Shown: positions 36,810-46,266, numbered from the stretch's first letter. The stretch: DNA of 64,000 nucleotides from Desulfococcaceae bacterium HSG9 (GCA_030378005.1 JAUCGF010000076.1:1-64000), one strand, 5' to 3'. Notes: generated by a model not told the origin, from the sequence alone. Numbers and translations: made by a program.

Positions 36810-37715
36810 CTACATGAGGCTTCCGGCATATTCCACGGCCCATTGATCCGCCGCGTCGATCAGACTTTGAAGCATTTCCGAAAAATATTTGTCTTTGTGG
36901 CAGACCATGTAATACCGATGCAGCATGGATGAATCCGCAAAAGGAATCGCCCTTAACCGCCCGGTGCTGATTTCATAACCGGCAATTTTTCGGGATATCA
37001 AGGCGATACCGATACCCTGTTGAACAGCCAGTTTTACCGCCCGATTACTTGAAAATTCGAGAGGAAAACAGACGGACAGGTTATTTTTGCGGATATAATG
37101 CAAAAGCGCCTTTGCGGTGGCCGAGCCTTTTTCATGGCTGATAATAGATTGACCTTCGAGATCACGAGGTATAATCCTCTTTTTGGATGCAAGAGGATGG
37201 TCCGGTGAAACGATAATCACCAATCGGTCAGTGATAATTTCCCGAACTGTCAATTTTTCATTTTCAACAGGAAATGAAATAAATCCCAAGTCGTTTTTCA
37301 GATTGGCGGTGTTTTCCGCAACTTGCTCGGTCGGCAGGATATTGCAAGAGACGCGAACACGAGGGTTCTTTTTGCAAAAAGGCAGGATAAAATCCGGAAG
37401 ATAATAAGCGCCGAAGCTTTCACCAGCCAGTATCCTGATATGCCCTCTTTTTTTGACTTGAAAGTCACGGATGCTTTCTTCCGCTTGCATTTCCATTTCA
37501 AATATTTTCTCGGCGATTTTAAACAGCACTTCACCCGCATCTGTGAGAACCATTTTTTTTCCAAAACGGTTGACCAATTTGAGTTCATAATGTTCCTGAA
37601 GCCGTTGTATGCCCTTGGTGACAGCCGGCTGAGTCACATTGAGTTCCCTGGCCGCGGCGATAAAACTTTCTCGTTTGGCGGCCATATAAAATATTTTTAG
37701 CTGATTTAAGTTCAT
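36810..37715 (-). CDS. LysR-family transcriptional regulator
   Basis: A 301-residue LysR regulator. The N-terminal helix-turn-helix (about 1-60; FYMAAKRESFIAAARELNVTQPAVTKGIQRLQ) is followed by a typical effector-binding domain (about 88-295). Its start overlaps the stop of the upstream aminotransferase by four bases, so it is co-transcribed with it rather than divergent as is usual for LysR genes. Its likely target is this two-gene unit or a linked pathway; the inducer is unknown. Confidence 0.9.
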   Translation of the reverse strand: MNLNQLKIFYMAAKRESFIAAARELNVTQPAVTKGIQRLQEHYELKLVNRFGKKMVLTDAGEVLFKIAEKIFEMEMQAEESIRDFQVKKRGHIRILAGESFGAYYLPDFILPFCKKNPRVRVSCNILPTEQVAENTANLKNDLGFISFPVENEKLTVREIITDRLVIIVSPDHPLASKKRIIPRDLEGQSIISHEKGSATAKALLHYIRKNNLSVCFPLEFSSNRAVKLAVQQGIGIALISRKIAGYEISTGRLRAIPFADSSMLHRYYMVCHKDKYFSEMLQSLIDAADQWAVEYAGSLM

Positions 37716-39067
37716 TGCGCTTCAACCTCAGAAATGGCGTCCTCAAGAATATCCAAAGCCCGGTCGAGCTGTTCTTTGGTAATGATCAGAGCCGGAGTCA
37801 ATGTAAGAATATTGCCCATAGTCAATTTAAAGCTCAAACCTCGCGTCAAGGCGGCATACATGACCGCTTCAGCTTCATCTGACGCCCGCTCCCGCGTGGC
37901 CCGGTCTTTGACCAGTTCAATTCCCAAAAACAATCCAAGTCCGCGCACATCACCGATTAGCGGATGCCTGTCTTTCATTGCACGCATTCGTCCAAGTGCA
38001 TAGCGTCCTGATTCGGCGGCATGTTCCGCGAGCTTGTGCTTTTCAACATAACGAACAGTTGCCAGAGCCGCAGCGCACGCGACCGGATTTTTTTCATGAG
38101 TATAATGCCCCAAAGCCCGTTCTTCGGCAACATCCAGTTCTTCATGGGCGATAAGCGCCGCCATAGGAATAATTCCGCCGCCCAAGCCTTTGCCGATGAC
38201 GACCATATCCGGGGTCACGCCAAAATTTTCAAATGTGAACATTTTGCCGGTGCGTCCCAAACAATGGGGGATTTCGTCAAAAATGAGCAGCGCGCCGTAG
38301 CGATCACATGCCCGCCGAATGTGCTGCCAGTATTCCGGTTTCGGAATATAGGGTGTGCTGCGAATCGGTTCGGCTATCACCGCAGCGATGTCCCTTTCTT
38401 TTTCCAGAATGTATTCCACATAACGGGCGCAAGTCAGATCGCATCCGCCGCGTTCATTGCATCCGAAGATGCAGCGATATTCATCCGGTGGCGGCGCATG
38501 TTCGGTGCCGGGGAGCAAAGGGCCTATGTCCTGGCGAAACAGAGCTTCACCGCCAACGGATATGGCGTCCAGAGTCGCTCCGTGGAAAGAATCCCACATC
38601 GAAATCGTTTTATGGCGTCCGGTGGCGATGCGCGCCAGTTTCAGAGCGATACCAATTGCTTCGGAACCGCCGGGGCAAAACAGCACCTTGTTCAGATTTC
38701 CGGGAGCGATTTCTGTCAGTTTGCGGGCAAGCTTCACAGCCACACGGTTGGTATAACGCCGGGTGCAAAACGGCAATTCATCAAGTTGGCGTTTGATAGC
38801 CTCAATAATATCCGGATTGGCAAAACCCGCTTGATGAACATTGTTCCCGTGAAAATCCATATATCTGCGTCCCTGCGTATCTTCAATGTAGATTCCATCG
38901 CAAGCCTGCATGGTGTTCAGGCAGGGCGTGGAAAGGGACTGTTTTAAAAAATAGCGCGCGTCTTCATCCAGAAGCGCACGGCTGGCATCATTAAGATGCG
39001 TTTTTTGCCATAAGGCACGCATCGGCGAAATGTTGATGTCACCTTCGGATTTGTGGGGTTTTTCCAT
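37712..39067 (-). CDS. Class III PLP-dependent aminotransferase or ammonia-lyase
   Basis: A 451-residue fold-type I PLP enzyme of the class III aminotransferase family. The PLP-binding Lys293 lies in VIGKGLGGGIIPM, the DEIPHCLGRTGKMF motif near 265 holds the conserved Asp, and CPGGSEAIGIALKLAR near 128 binds phosphate. The Pro-His in DEIPHCLGRTG (usually DEVQTGFGRTG) and the N-terminal SEGDINISPMR resemble the (R)-1-hydroxy-2-aminoethylphosphonate ammonia-lyase-like branch, but no phosphonate genes are nearby, so the substrate is open. It is translationally linked to a LysR regulator. Confidence 0.82.
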   Translation of the reverse strand: MEKPHKSEGDINISPMRALWQKTHLNDASRALLDEDARYFLKQSLSTPCLNTMQACDGIYIEDTQGRRYMDFHGNNVHQAGFANPDIIEAIKRQLDELPFCTRRYTNRVAVKLARKLTEIAPGNLNKVLFCPGGSEAIGIALKLARIATGRHKTISMWDSFHGATLDAISVGGEALFRQDIGPLLPGTEHAPPPDEYRCIFGCNERGGCDLTCARYVEYILEKERDIAAVIAEPIRSTPYIPKPEYWQHIRRACDRYGALLIFDEIPHCLGRTGKMFTFENFGVTPDMVVIGKGLGGGIIPMAALIAHEELDVAEERALGHYTHEKNPVACAAALATVRYVEKHKLAEHAAESGRYALGRMRAMKDRHPLIGDVRGLGLFLGIELVKDRATRERASDEAEAVMYAALTRGLSFKLTMGNILTLTPALIITKEQLDRALDILEDAISEVEAQ

Positions 39068-39456
39068 TTTGGGGGCAGCCTCCTTCTCATGCTTTTACTC
39101 TTACTCTTAATCTTACTCTTAATCCTAATTTCGAGCAAGAGCAAGATTAAGAGTATAAACTATAGCAATCCGATTTTGGATTTTTCAAAATCAGGCATAA
39201 TTTAGCGTATCCAGTTTTTTAAACCACTATTTTTATAGACCCATGCAAATTTCAGGTCAAGAAAAACCAAAATTTGAATAGTATATGATTTTTAGATTGG
39301 GCGATTATTTTCGGAATATAGTATTTTTCTCATCTCAATTGATGGTCGTATTGAGACTGAACTGCTAAGTGATAAGCAAGCTTACTTCATAGAACAATGC
39401 CTCGCAGAATTTACAGACACTGTCTCGGTTGAGGCTATGATTAGTGGTTTTAGATT
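39068..39456. other. Intergenic region upstream of the aminotransferase
   Basis: About 390 bases. A degenerate inverted repeat of ACTCTTAATCTT style lies at 39103-39154 just upstream of the aminotransferase start. A plus-strand frame between stops at 39293-39295 and 39476-39478 encodes about 60 residues with protein-like composition (LISIDGRIETELLSDKQ) but has no start codon near its beginning and overlaps the recD2 3' end, so it is at most a remnant. Nothing else is recognised. Confidence 0.45.
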
Positions 39457-41691
39457 TCAGCATTCAATATTTCCGTGAATCAGCCGCTCTCGCAAACCTG
39501 TAAAGCGTTTATGTGTTTTATTATTATGCACGCCGATAGCCAACGCTTTGCGTGTTCCCACGAGTACGACCAATCGGCGACCGCGTGTGACCGCCGTGTA
39601 TATCAAGTTGCGTTGTAAAAGCATGTAGTGCTGAATCAGAACAGGCATGACCACAGCCGGATATTCGGAGCCTTGGGCTTTATGCACCGATACCGCGTAA
39701 GCCAAAGTGATTTCATCCAATTCGCTGAATTCATAAATTACCGGCACCCCATCAAAACTGATAACCACTTGCTGATTATCAAAAGCGATGCTGTTTATGC
39801 GGCCGATATCGCCGTTAAACACATTTTTATCGTAGTTGTTACGAATTTGCATCACTTTGTCGCCCGGCTTAAATTTACGATGGCCATGATTGAGGCCGTC
39901 TTCGCGCGGATTTAGAAATTCCTGTAATTTGGTATTGAGATTGCCTGCGCCTACAATTCCCCGGTGCATCGGTGTCAGCACCTGAATTTGATCAACCGCG
40001 TGAAAACCGAAACGCATAGGAATGCGTTTTTGCACCACCAGGATAATCGTGTCCAATACCTTTTCAGGGTCCTCTTGTTCGATAAAATAGAAATCGCTCA
40101 ACTCTTTTGGCACTTGATGCGCCGGCTTCGAAGCCGGCCAACGAGGCAAAATCCCTTGATTGATTTTATGGGCGTTGACAATAATCAGGCTTTGCCGTGC
40201 CTGACGGAATATCTCGGTTAAAGCTGTTACCGGGATTTCATCGGATGCGATAATATCATTAAGAATGCTGCCGGCGCCTACGGATGGCAACTGATTGACA
40301 TCCCCGACAATGATAAAAGCGGCGTGCGGCGGTATGGCTCGTAAAAGATGGTACATTAAAACAGTGTCGATCATTGACGCTTCATCAACAATAAGCAGGT
40401 CGCATTTGAGCGGTTTGTCGCTGTTTTTTTGAAAGCCGCCTTTTTTAAAACTGTATTCAAGCATACGATGAATCGTTTTGGCTTCATGCCCGGTGGCCTC
40501 GGTCATCCGTTTGGCCGCTCTTCCGGTGGGTGCCGTCAGCAAGACATGCGTTTTCATGCGGATAAATATTTTTAAAATAGCGCTGATCAGCGTTGTTTTG
40601 CCTGTACCCGGGCCGCCGGTGATCACCATCACTTTATGCTCAAGCACACTTTGAACCGCATCGGCCTGATGTTTTGCCAATCGGATACCTATCTGTGCCT
40701 CGGCCCAGGCAACAGCTCGTTTTGCATCTATTGCGCCGGTCATTGACGGCGCATACTTTAAACGCACTAACATGTCAGCAATCCGTCTTTCACAAAAATG
40801 GAACTTTTGCAGATAAACCGCTTTATGATTACTGTGAAATTGGTCTGTGTCTTCATTCAAATCTTCGATGACTATTTTTTTTTCAAGTGTGATGTCAGCA
40901 ATTGCAGTTTCAATGATCGCGGGGGCCACATCTAATATTTCGCGGCATTTTGTAATCAAAGGCAGATAGGGATAATACACATGGCCGTCATCAGCCATTT
41001 GATGTAGCACATAAATAACACCTGCCTGGGCGCGCATGGGCGAATCTTGTTCAAATCCCAGTTTGGCGGCAATTTTATCGGCTGTGAGAAAACCGATGCC
41101 AAAGATATCACGGGCCAGTCGATACGGATTTTCCTTGACAACGGTAATGGAGTCCTGGCCATAGTGCTTAAAAATTTTGGCGGCGTAACCGGTGCTGACA
41201 CCATGGGATTGCAAAAACAGCATGACTTCGCGTACTTCTTTTTGTTCATCCCAGGCGGTTCGAATCATTGCGATCCGTTTTTTACCGATGCCATCCACTT
41301 CAGCCAATTTGGTGGTGTCTTCTTCAATGACAGTCAGCGTATCGGTTCCGAAACTGGCCACAATTCTTTCAGCGATTTTAGGGCCAATCCCTTTGATCAG
41401 CCCCGACCCCAGATATTTTCTGATGCCATATACGCTGGCAGGAACCTTGGTTTCATAATATTCGACCTTAAATTGCTCTCCGTGCTTGGGATGGCAGCCC
41501 CAGCGGCCGCGCATTTTGAGAATTTCACCCGGAGCCGGAGACATTAACGCACCGACAACGGTGACCAGATCGTGACGGCCATAAACTTTGAGCTTTGCAA
41601 CGGTGTAGCCATTCTCTTCACTTGCGAATGTGATTCTTTCGACCTGCCCGGAAAGGTCGGATAGATAATTATTTTTGACAGATGTCTGCAT
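39457..41691 (-). CDS. recD2: RecD2-type ATP-dependent 5'-3' DNA helicase
   Basis: A 744-residue helicase of the RecD-like family without RecBC. The N-terminal OB-like and helix-hairpin-helix region (about 1-200; IKGIGPKIAERIV and LAEVDGIGKKRI) marks RecD2. The helicase core follows: Walker A GGPGTGKTTLI (near 357), DEASMI (near 428), VGDVNQLPSVG (near 455), and AYAVSVHKAQGSEYP (near 665). It acts in DNA repair and replication-fork processing. It stands alone upstream of the FAD dehydrogenase stop, separated by a small hairpin. Start at 41691 lacks a good ribosome binding site, but family similarity begins right away. Confidence 0.93.
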   Translation of the reverse strand: MQTSVKNNYLSDLSGQVERITFASEENGYTVAKLKVYGRHDLVTVVGALMSPAPGEILKMRGRWGCHPKHGEQFKVEYYETKVPASVYGIRKYLGSGLIKGIGPKIAERIVASFGTDTLTVIEEDTTKLAEVDGIGKKRIAMIRTAWDEQKEVREVMLFLQSHGVSTGYAAKIFKHYGQDSITVVKENPYRLARDIFGIGFLTADKIAAKLGFEQDSPMRAQAGVIYVLHQMADDGHVYYPYLPLITKCREILDVAPAIIETAIADITLEKKIVIEDLNEDTDQFHSNHKAVYLQKFHFCERRIADMLVRLKYAPSMTGAIDAKRAVAWAEAQIGIRLAKHQADAVQSVLEHKVMVITGGPGTGKTTLISAILKIFIRMKTHVLLTAPTGRAAKRMTEATGHEAKTIHRMLEYSFKKGGFQKNSDKPLKCDLLIVDEASMIDTVLMYHLLRAIPPHAAFIIVGDVNQLPSVGAGSILNDIIASDEIPVTALTEIFRQARQSLIIVNAHKINQGILPRWPASKPAHQVPKELSDFYFIEQEDPEKVLDTIILVVQKRIPMRFGFHAVDQIQVLTPMHRGIVGAGNLNTKLQEFLNPREDGLNHGHRKFKPGDKVMQIRNNYDKNVFNGDIGRINSIAFDNQQVVISFDGVPVIYEFSELDEITLAYAVSVHKAQGSEYPAVVMPVLIQHYMLLQRNLIYTAVTRGRRLVVLVGTRKALAIGVHNNKTHKRFTGLRERLIHGNIEC

Positions 41692-41699
41692 AGAAGGAG

Positions 41700-41717
41700 T
41701 GCAAGCTTCAGCTTGCA
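41700..41717. repeat. Small TGCAAGC/GCTTGCA hairpin
   Basis: A perfect seven-base stem (TGCAAGC, loop TTCA, GCTTGCA) between the start of recD2 and the stop of the upstream FAD dehydrogenase gene, both minus strand. The AGTGCAA...CTTCAG...TTGCA style is shared with 16803-16911. It could terminate transcription, but no clear T-run follows. Confidence 0.55.
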
Positions 41718-41738
41718 GGAGTTAAGGAATTTTCGATA

Positions 41739-43166
41739 TTAATGACCGCATTTTTTGACAATCGCTTTGGCCGGAATCAGCCCTGTGGCAGATGCCGCAA
41801 CAATATTTCCGGCAACACCGGGGCCGTCTCCGGCCACATACAGACCTTGTATGTCGGTTTCAAGATCGCCGCCAGTTTCAACCTGAGTGGCGAAAAACTT
41901 TATCTCAGGAGCATAAAGAAGTGTTTCATCATTGGAAACCCCTGGTACAACTAAATTCAGCTTTTCCAAGCCTTCCACAATATTGGTTAAAATTCTTTCG
42001 GGCAGCGCCATCGCAATATCACCACACACCACATTAACGAGGGAAGGTTCGATATAGCCTTTACCAATCCTGTTTTCGGTGCTGCGTCTTCCTCGTTTGA
42101 GATCGCCGAAACGCTGTAAAATCGGTTTGCCTCCGCCAATCAGCGTGGCCAACCGGCCAATCGCTTCACCATAAGCCTGGTTATCCGTAACCGGCTCGGT
42201 TAAAACAACTTTGGATAGAAAAGCGAAATTGGTGTTTTCCGACTTTCTGTGCATGTAGGCGTGTCCATTGACACAAACAAAGCCATTGCTATGGTCCGGT
42301 TTGTAATTTTCGAGCGAAACGAAGCCCCCCTGGTTGGTGCAAAATGTCCGCGTTTGATCATCGTATTTAGGGGTTTGAATAAAAAAGGTGGGATCATAAA
42401 TGACGTTACAAAGGTCTTCCATAATATCATTATGCACTTCCACGCGCACGCCGACTTCGATACCTCGCTGGCTAAGTCCGAGTTTATAGCGACGCGCCAA
42501 TCGGCCCACCCAGTTGGCACCTACCCGTCCCGGAGCGAGAATGACATTCTGGGCATCATATTGACGGTCATCGGTGGTGACACCGGTGACTTTATTCTTT
42601 GATACGATAATATCCCGCACTGTTTCGGAAGTATGAACCGTTACGCCTCTCTCACGAATGTAATCTCCCAGATATGCGATATGATTGGGCAAACAATCGC
42701 TTCCCAAATGTTTTTGCTTGATAAGAAGCAGATTCATACCATGCAGTTTGGCTTTTTTGCGCATTTTACGAGCGGCTTGCATGTCTGTGGGATACACATC
42801 TCCATCCATACCGAAACGGTTAAATATCTGCTCGGTTTCATCTATCAGCGCCTTGGCGTCCGTGCGGGGCATAAACTGGGTGAGGTCGCTTTTTCCCAGC
42901 CGATAGATATAATTCAGTTTGCCATCGGAAAACAATCCGGCTCCGCCAATGCCGGATAAAATGTTGCATGGCTTACATTGCAAACATTTCTGTGTGTCTT
43001 TCATGGGACATTTACGCCGGGCTATGCTGCGTCCTTTTTCAATGAGCAACACTTTGGAATCGGAATGCTCACACAGATAATAAGCGGCAAATAATCCGGC
43101 AGGGCCGCCGCCAACAATAATCACATCATATTTTTTTTGCATTCTTTTTTCATTAAAATCATTCAT
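41739..43166 (-). CDS. FAD-dependent dehydrogenase (COG2509-like)
   Basis: A protein of about 475 residues with an N-terminal FAD motif YDVIIVGGGPAGLFAAYYL. A Cys-rich segment follows (KCPMKDTQKCLQCKPCNIL), then FSDGKLNY and a C-terminal GLYVAGDGPGVAGNIVAASATG that closes the FAD site. This matches the uncharacterised FAD-dependent dehydrogenases common in anaerobes; the substrate is unknown. The start is uncertain: the frame is open to 43208, but that extension runs into the remnant at 43180-43347, so the ATG at 43166 or the one at 43142 is more likely. No clear ribosome binding site helps decide. Confidence 0.82.
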   Translation of the reverse strand: MNDFNEKRMQKKYDVIIVGGGPAGLFAAYYLCEHSDSKVLLIEKGRSIARRKCPMKDTQKCLQCKPCNILSGIGGAGLFSDGKLNYIYRLGKSDLTQFMPRTDAKALIDETEQIFNRFGMDGDVYPTDMQAARKMRKKAKLHGMNLLLIKQKHLGSDCLPNHIAYLGDYIRERGVTVHTSETVRDIIVSKNKVTGVTTDDRQYDAQNVILAPGRVGANWVGRLARRYKLGLSQRGIEVGVRVEVHNDIMEDLCNVIYDPTFFIQTPKYDDQTRTFCTNQGGFVSLENYKPDHSNGFVCVNGHAYMHRKSENTNFAFLSKVVLTEPVTDNQAYGEAIGRLATLIGGGKPILQRFGDLKRGRRSTENRIGKGYIEPSLVNVVCGDIAMALPERILTNIVEGLEKLNLVVPGVSNDETLLYAPEIKFFATQVETGGDLETDIQGLYVAGDGPGVAGNIVAASATGLIPAKAIVKKCGH

Positions 43167-43179
43167 AGGGTTATTCGAT

Positions 43180-43347
43180 TCATGCCAGGGAAGCCTGCAA
43201 TATTTCAATCTCTTCGAGGCTCAACCCGGTTATTTCGGAAATTTGTTCTGATGAAAAAATTTTCATTATCAAAATAGTTTTCGCTGTTAATTGCGCATTG
43301 ACTTTAATACCTTGTTCAATATTATTTGAGTTAAGCAATTCATTAGG
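43180..43347 (-). pseudogene. C-terminal remnant of a Rpn/PD-(D/E)XK transposase-like protein
   Basis: A minus-strand frame between stops at 43348-43350 and 43180-43182 encodes about 55 residues ending SEQISEITGLSLEEIEILQ. This ending is characteristic of the Rpn family of recombination-promoting nucleases/putative transposases. There is no upstream body or credible start codon, so only the tail remains. It directly abuts, and in a different frame overlaps, the 5' region of the FAD dehydrogenase gene. Confidence 0.5.
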
Positions 43348-43946
43348 TTAGAGATATAAGGAATTGATTATGATAAGCAAATCTGCCGATGATGGGATCG
43401 AAGAGGCTGCCTGACGTTAACACAATATTTGTGCCAGCGCGTTAACTGATTTTCGAAAACTCAAGTATATAATTGAATCCTGAATTTTAAGGCAAAGGGA
43501 ATAAGATAAAATATAGACGTTCAGATAAATAATATCACTGTGTTATCGGTCGGAGATATACTCAGTAGATGGAAAGTTCATGAGTGCAAAAATTAAGCAC
43601 AGCGATTTTTTGCATCCGAAACCCGGAGATGCCTACGGATTCAAAGGCCGGCAAAAAACCGCTTCACTTAATTTTTGCGCTCCCTGCCGTATTTTCAGGC
43701 ATTTTCCATCTACTGATACTATGGGTTATGGGTATTGTCTCCTCCCTCTGGCCTTGTGACATTAATTATCTGAAAATCTATAGCAAAAATTCTTCTGGTT
43801 TCAAGTGTCGGGTGTCAGGACGCTTACGTTAAATACTGAAACCCGAACACTGAAACTCATACCATTTGATTTGAATAAGATACGATAATTAAATATTCAG
43901 ACAACACACGCTATTCAACAGCTAATCGCTCATTTTAGGTCTGAAT
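43209..43946. other. Large intergenic region upstream of FAD dehydrogenase
   Basis: About 740 bases. Apart from the Rpn-like remnant at its left edge and the palindromic element at 43562-43716, no gene is supported. A plus-strand 82-codon frame at 43584-43832 runs through the palindrome and looks spurious. The aldehyde:ferredoxin oxidoreductase gene ends at the right border. Confidence 0.6.
43562..43716. repeat. 155-bp nested palindromic element (MITE-like)
   Basis: Terminal inverted repeats TCAGTAGATGGAAA (43562-43575) and TTTCCATCTACTGA (43703-43716) are perfect. Inside, GAGTGCAAAAATTAAG pairs with CTTAATTTTTGCGCTC, and GCGATTTTTTGC pairs imperfectly with GCAAAAAACCGC, so most of the element can fold on itself. 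This is typical of small non-autonomous transposons or long-hairpin elements. No flanking target duplication was confirmed. Confidence 0.75.
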
Positions 43947-45674
43947 TTAAAAATCAAAGGTCTGATCCATTTCTTCGTCACTGATGATGACCACTTTATT
44001 ATGAGGAGGTAACGGCTCTTCGTAAAACATTTTGGGCAGCCGATCATCCGCATTTGTAAATCCGGCATTGCGGTTGAATTCCCGCTCGGCCTTCAACACC
44101 CGGACACCCATCGCACTCCAATCATCTTCTCCAAATGGCTTGCCCATCTTGGTCGCCACCATTTTATAAACAGTTTCGATTCCTTCCGGAGTGGCCAAGC
44201 CGGTCTGTGCAAAATCACAGATTCCCACGGTATCGACTGCCGCCATGTGAATTTGGGTGTCGCGGGAAGCTTCCACCTGGCCTTCGGCTGAAAATCGATC
44301 AAGGGTTCCTCCGAAATCTTCCAGATTTTGATCCACGACCCATCCGGCGGTGTGATCTCCGCCCATAGGACTGGTGGCGTAGGTGACTGCCATACCTTGA
44401 AGTGTCCTGGGATCATAGGCCGCCATACTTTGCCCTTTCATAACCGGTACCCGATCGTGTTTGAAGTGCTTTCCGACCGCGGCAGGGCCGTTGCCGATGA
44501 GCTTACCGAAATCGGTGCCTTCAGCGACTTCTTCGACCATTTTAATAGCCGCCTGACCGTCACCGAATTCTTTATAACCGGCATCCATAGCGACAGCAAT
44601 GGCCACTCCGGTGCTGATGGTGTCCAATCCGATATCATCGCAGAGAAAATCAAGTTTTGCAATCTCATCCAAATTGTCATTGCCGATCATGCCGCCCATA
44701 GACCATATCGTTTCGTATTCCAAAGAGGATGTGACGTATTTGCCGTCCGGATCCACATACTCATTAGAACAATTGATGATACACTGCGCACAGCCTTTAT
44801 GAGTCGTTTTGCCGCCACGCTCTTTAATTATAGCGGCCATGGTCTCACCGCTGATTTTGTCAGCCTGCTCAAACTGTCCGAATCTGGCGTTATTCGTCGG
44901 AAACGCGCCGGCAGCATTTATCGGGGCTACCAGAACAGCACTTCCAAGCTCCGGCAGAACTTCGCCACTAAATTCATCTTCTCTTACCGCTTTGGCATAC
45001 GCCTTGGCAGCTTCTTTAAAAGCAGAGGGATCCACCAATTTATCGGTTGCTTTGCCGCCCTTGCTGATCACAACGGCTTTCAAACCTTTGGAACCCATCA
45101 CAGCCCCCAAACCTCCGCGGCCGGCCGCCCGGCAGGGTCGCCCGTCAGCATCTGTCGTCTGGATAGAAGCGGCCGTCAGTTGAAAGTCTCCGGCCGGGCC
45201 GATACAGGTCACACTATTTTTATCGCCGTACTTTTCTTTAAGTTCCGCTACGAGTTTGTATGTGCGCATTCCTTTGAAGTCCTGGGCATCAATCAGGGTG
45301 GCGTTTCCATCGGAATCGATTTTGAGCAAAAAATATTCTCCCTGCGGAGCCTGGCCTTCAATGAGTATCGCGGTAATGCCTAAATGCGCCAAATCGGCCG
45401 CAACCGTGCCTCCCACGTTGCTTTCTTTGATACCGCCGGTCATGGGGCTTTTAGCCCCGATAGATAAACGGCTGGAATTGACCAGCGGAGTTCCGCTCAA
45501 ATAGCCGGGCGCGATAATCAGTTTGTTTTCAGGGCCTAAAGGATCGCAGTCGGCCGGAACTTCATTATTGATTATAATTGAAGTCAATCCTCTTCCGCCC
45601 AGATTTTCATATTCATCGGGAACCGGTGCAGACTGAATTGTTTTGTCGATCATATTCACTTTTAAGAATTTCAT
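43947..45674 (-). CDS. aor: Aldehyde:ferredoxin oxidoreductase (tungsten/molybdopterin)
   Basis: A 575-residue protein of the AOR family, which oxidises aldehydes to carboxylic acids with ferredoxin as acceptor using a bis-pterin tungsten cofactor. The N-terminal domain has GGRGLTSIIINNE near 27-39, PMTGGIKESNVGG near 77-89 and RPCRAAGRGGLGAVMGSKGLKA near 178-199. The 4Fe-4S ligands Cys295, Cys298 and Cys302 lie in GCAQCIINC, with a further Cys in VGICDFAQ near 486 as fourth. An AAAAGGAGG site precedes the start. It is slightly shorter than archaeal AORs (about 605). Alternative substrates within the family cannot be excluded. Confidence 0.9.
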   Translation of the reverse strand: MKFLKVNMIDKTIQSAPVPDEYENLGGRGLTSIIINNEVPADCDPLGPENKLIIAPGYLSGTPLVNSSRLSIGAKSPMTGGIKESNVGGTVAADLAHLGITAILIEGQAPQGEYFLLKIDSDGNATLIDAQDFKGMRTYKLVAELKEKYGDKNSVTCIGPAGDFQLTAASIQTTDADGRPCRAAGRGGLGAVMGSKGLKAVVISKGGKATDKLVDPSAFKEAAKAYAKAVREDEFSGEVLPELGSAVLVAPINAAGAFPTNNARFGQFEQADKISGETMAAIIKERGGKTTHKGCAQCIINCSNEYVDPDGKYVTSSLEYETIWSMGGMIGNDNLDEIAKLDFLCDDIGLDTISTGVAIAVAMDAGYKEFGDGQAAIKMVEEVAEGTDFGKLIGNGPAAVGKHFKHDRVPVMKGQSMAAYDPRTLQGMAVTYATSPMGGDHTAGWVVDQNLEDFGGTLDRFSAEGQVEASRDTQIHMAAVDTVGICDFAQTGLATPEGIETVYKMVATKMGKPFGEDDWSAMGVRVLKAEREFNRNAGFTNADDRLPKMFYEEPLPPHNKVVIISDEEMDQTFDF

Positions 45675-46266
45675 AGTCTTCCTCCTTTTTTTAAATAACT
45701 GAAAAATTATTTTTTCAACATAAATGAATTGAAACGATGATGGGAATCTATCAAATTTAGAAACGGTATGTCAAGAAAAAACAGCTATTTCGCAAACAGT
45801 CACTGCATCATGTCAAGTATTCTGAAATAGTAATGCGCAAACGGCAAGAATCACAGTTTGCCCTGGTAGAGCGGAATGGGTATGGATTTTTTTCCGCAAA
45901 AATACTGTAAGAATATTACGTGCAAACGGAGATTGGGAAAAGTATCAGGAAAAAATAAAACGACTTGAATGAAATATAGTTCTAACACTTTTAATTACAC
46001 CCGTTATTGACTTTACTTATTTTACCGTATATATGCTGATTATTATAACCGCTTTGATTTTAACAGTAACATACAGGCTATAAAAAGCGGGATAAAAAGT
46101 GGTTTGGCGCTGCCGAAACTGCGGCTATCTCCATGAAGGCATGGATGCGCCTGATAAATGTCCCGCCCGTCCGACCATCCGGTCATTTTGAAATTCTATG
46201 TGAAAATTGCTAGAATACCATGACTTTGGGCAACCACAAAGGGTTGCCCATACTGAAGGAACATGA
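45675..46266. other. Intergenic region between aor and the rubrerythrin locus
   Basis: About 590 bases with divergent transcription at its ends. It contains the rubrerythrin remnant at 46099-46213. The rest is AT-rich without an identified gene or strong repeat. The promoter of aor must lie near 45680-45800 on the minus strand. Confidence 0.5.
46099..46213 (+). pseudogene. Rubrerythrin C-terminal (rubredoxin-like) remnant
   Basis: Plus-strand translation gives VWRCRNCGYLHEGMDAPDKCPA from 46099, the rubredoxin-like iron-site domain found at the C-terminus of rubrerythrins. After CPA the frame shifts and continues RPSGHFEILCENC then stop (46211-46213), which also matches the usual rubrerythrin ending. 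An in-frame stop lies just upstream, so the body of the gene is lost. The intact rubrerythrin gene starts about 380 bases downstream and has a different C-terminal sequence. Confidence 0.75.

Noticed and set aside
37712-39067. Glutamate-1-semialdehyde aminomutase (hemL)
   Set aside because: Conserved residues around DEIPHCLGRTG and the N-terminus differ from HemL, and there are no haem genes nearby.
43584-43832. 82-codon plus-strand frame
   Set aside because: It runs through the 155-bp palindromic element and shows no protein-like features or ribosome binding site.
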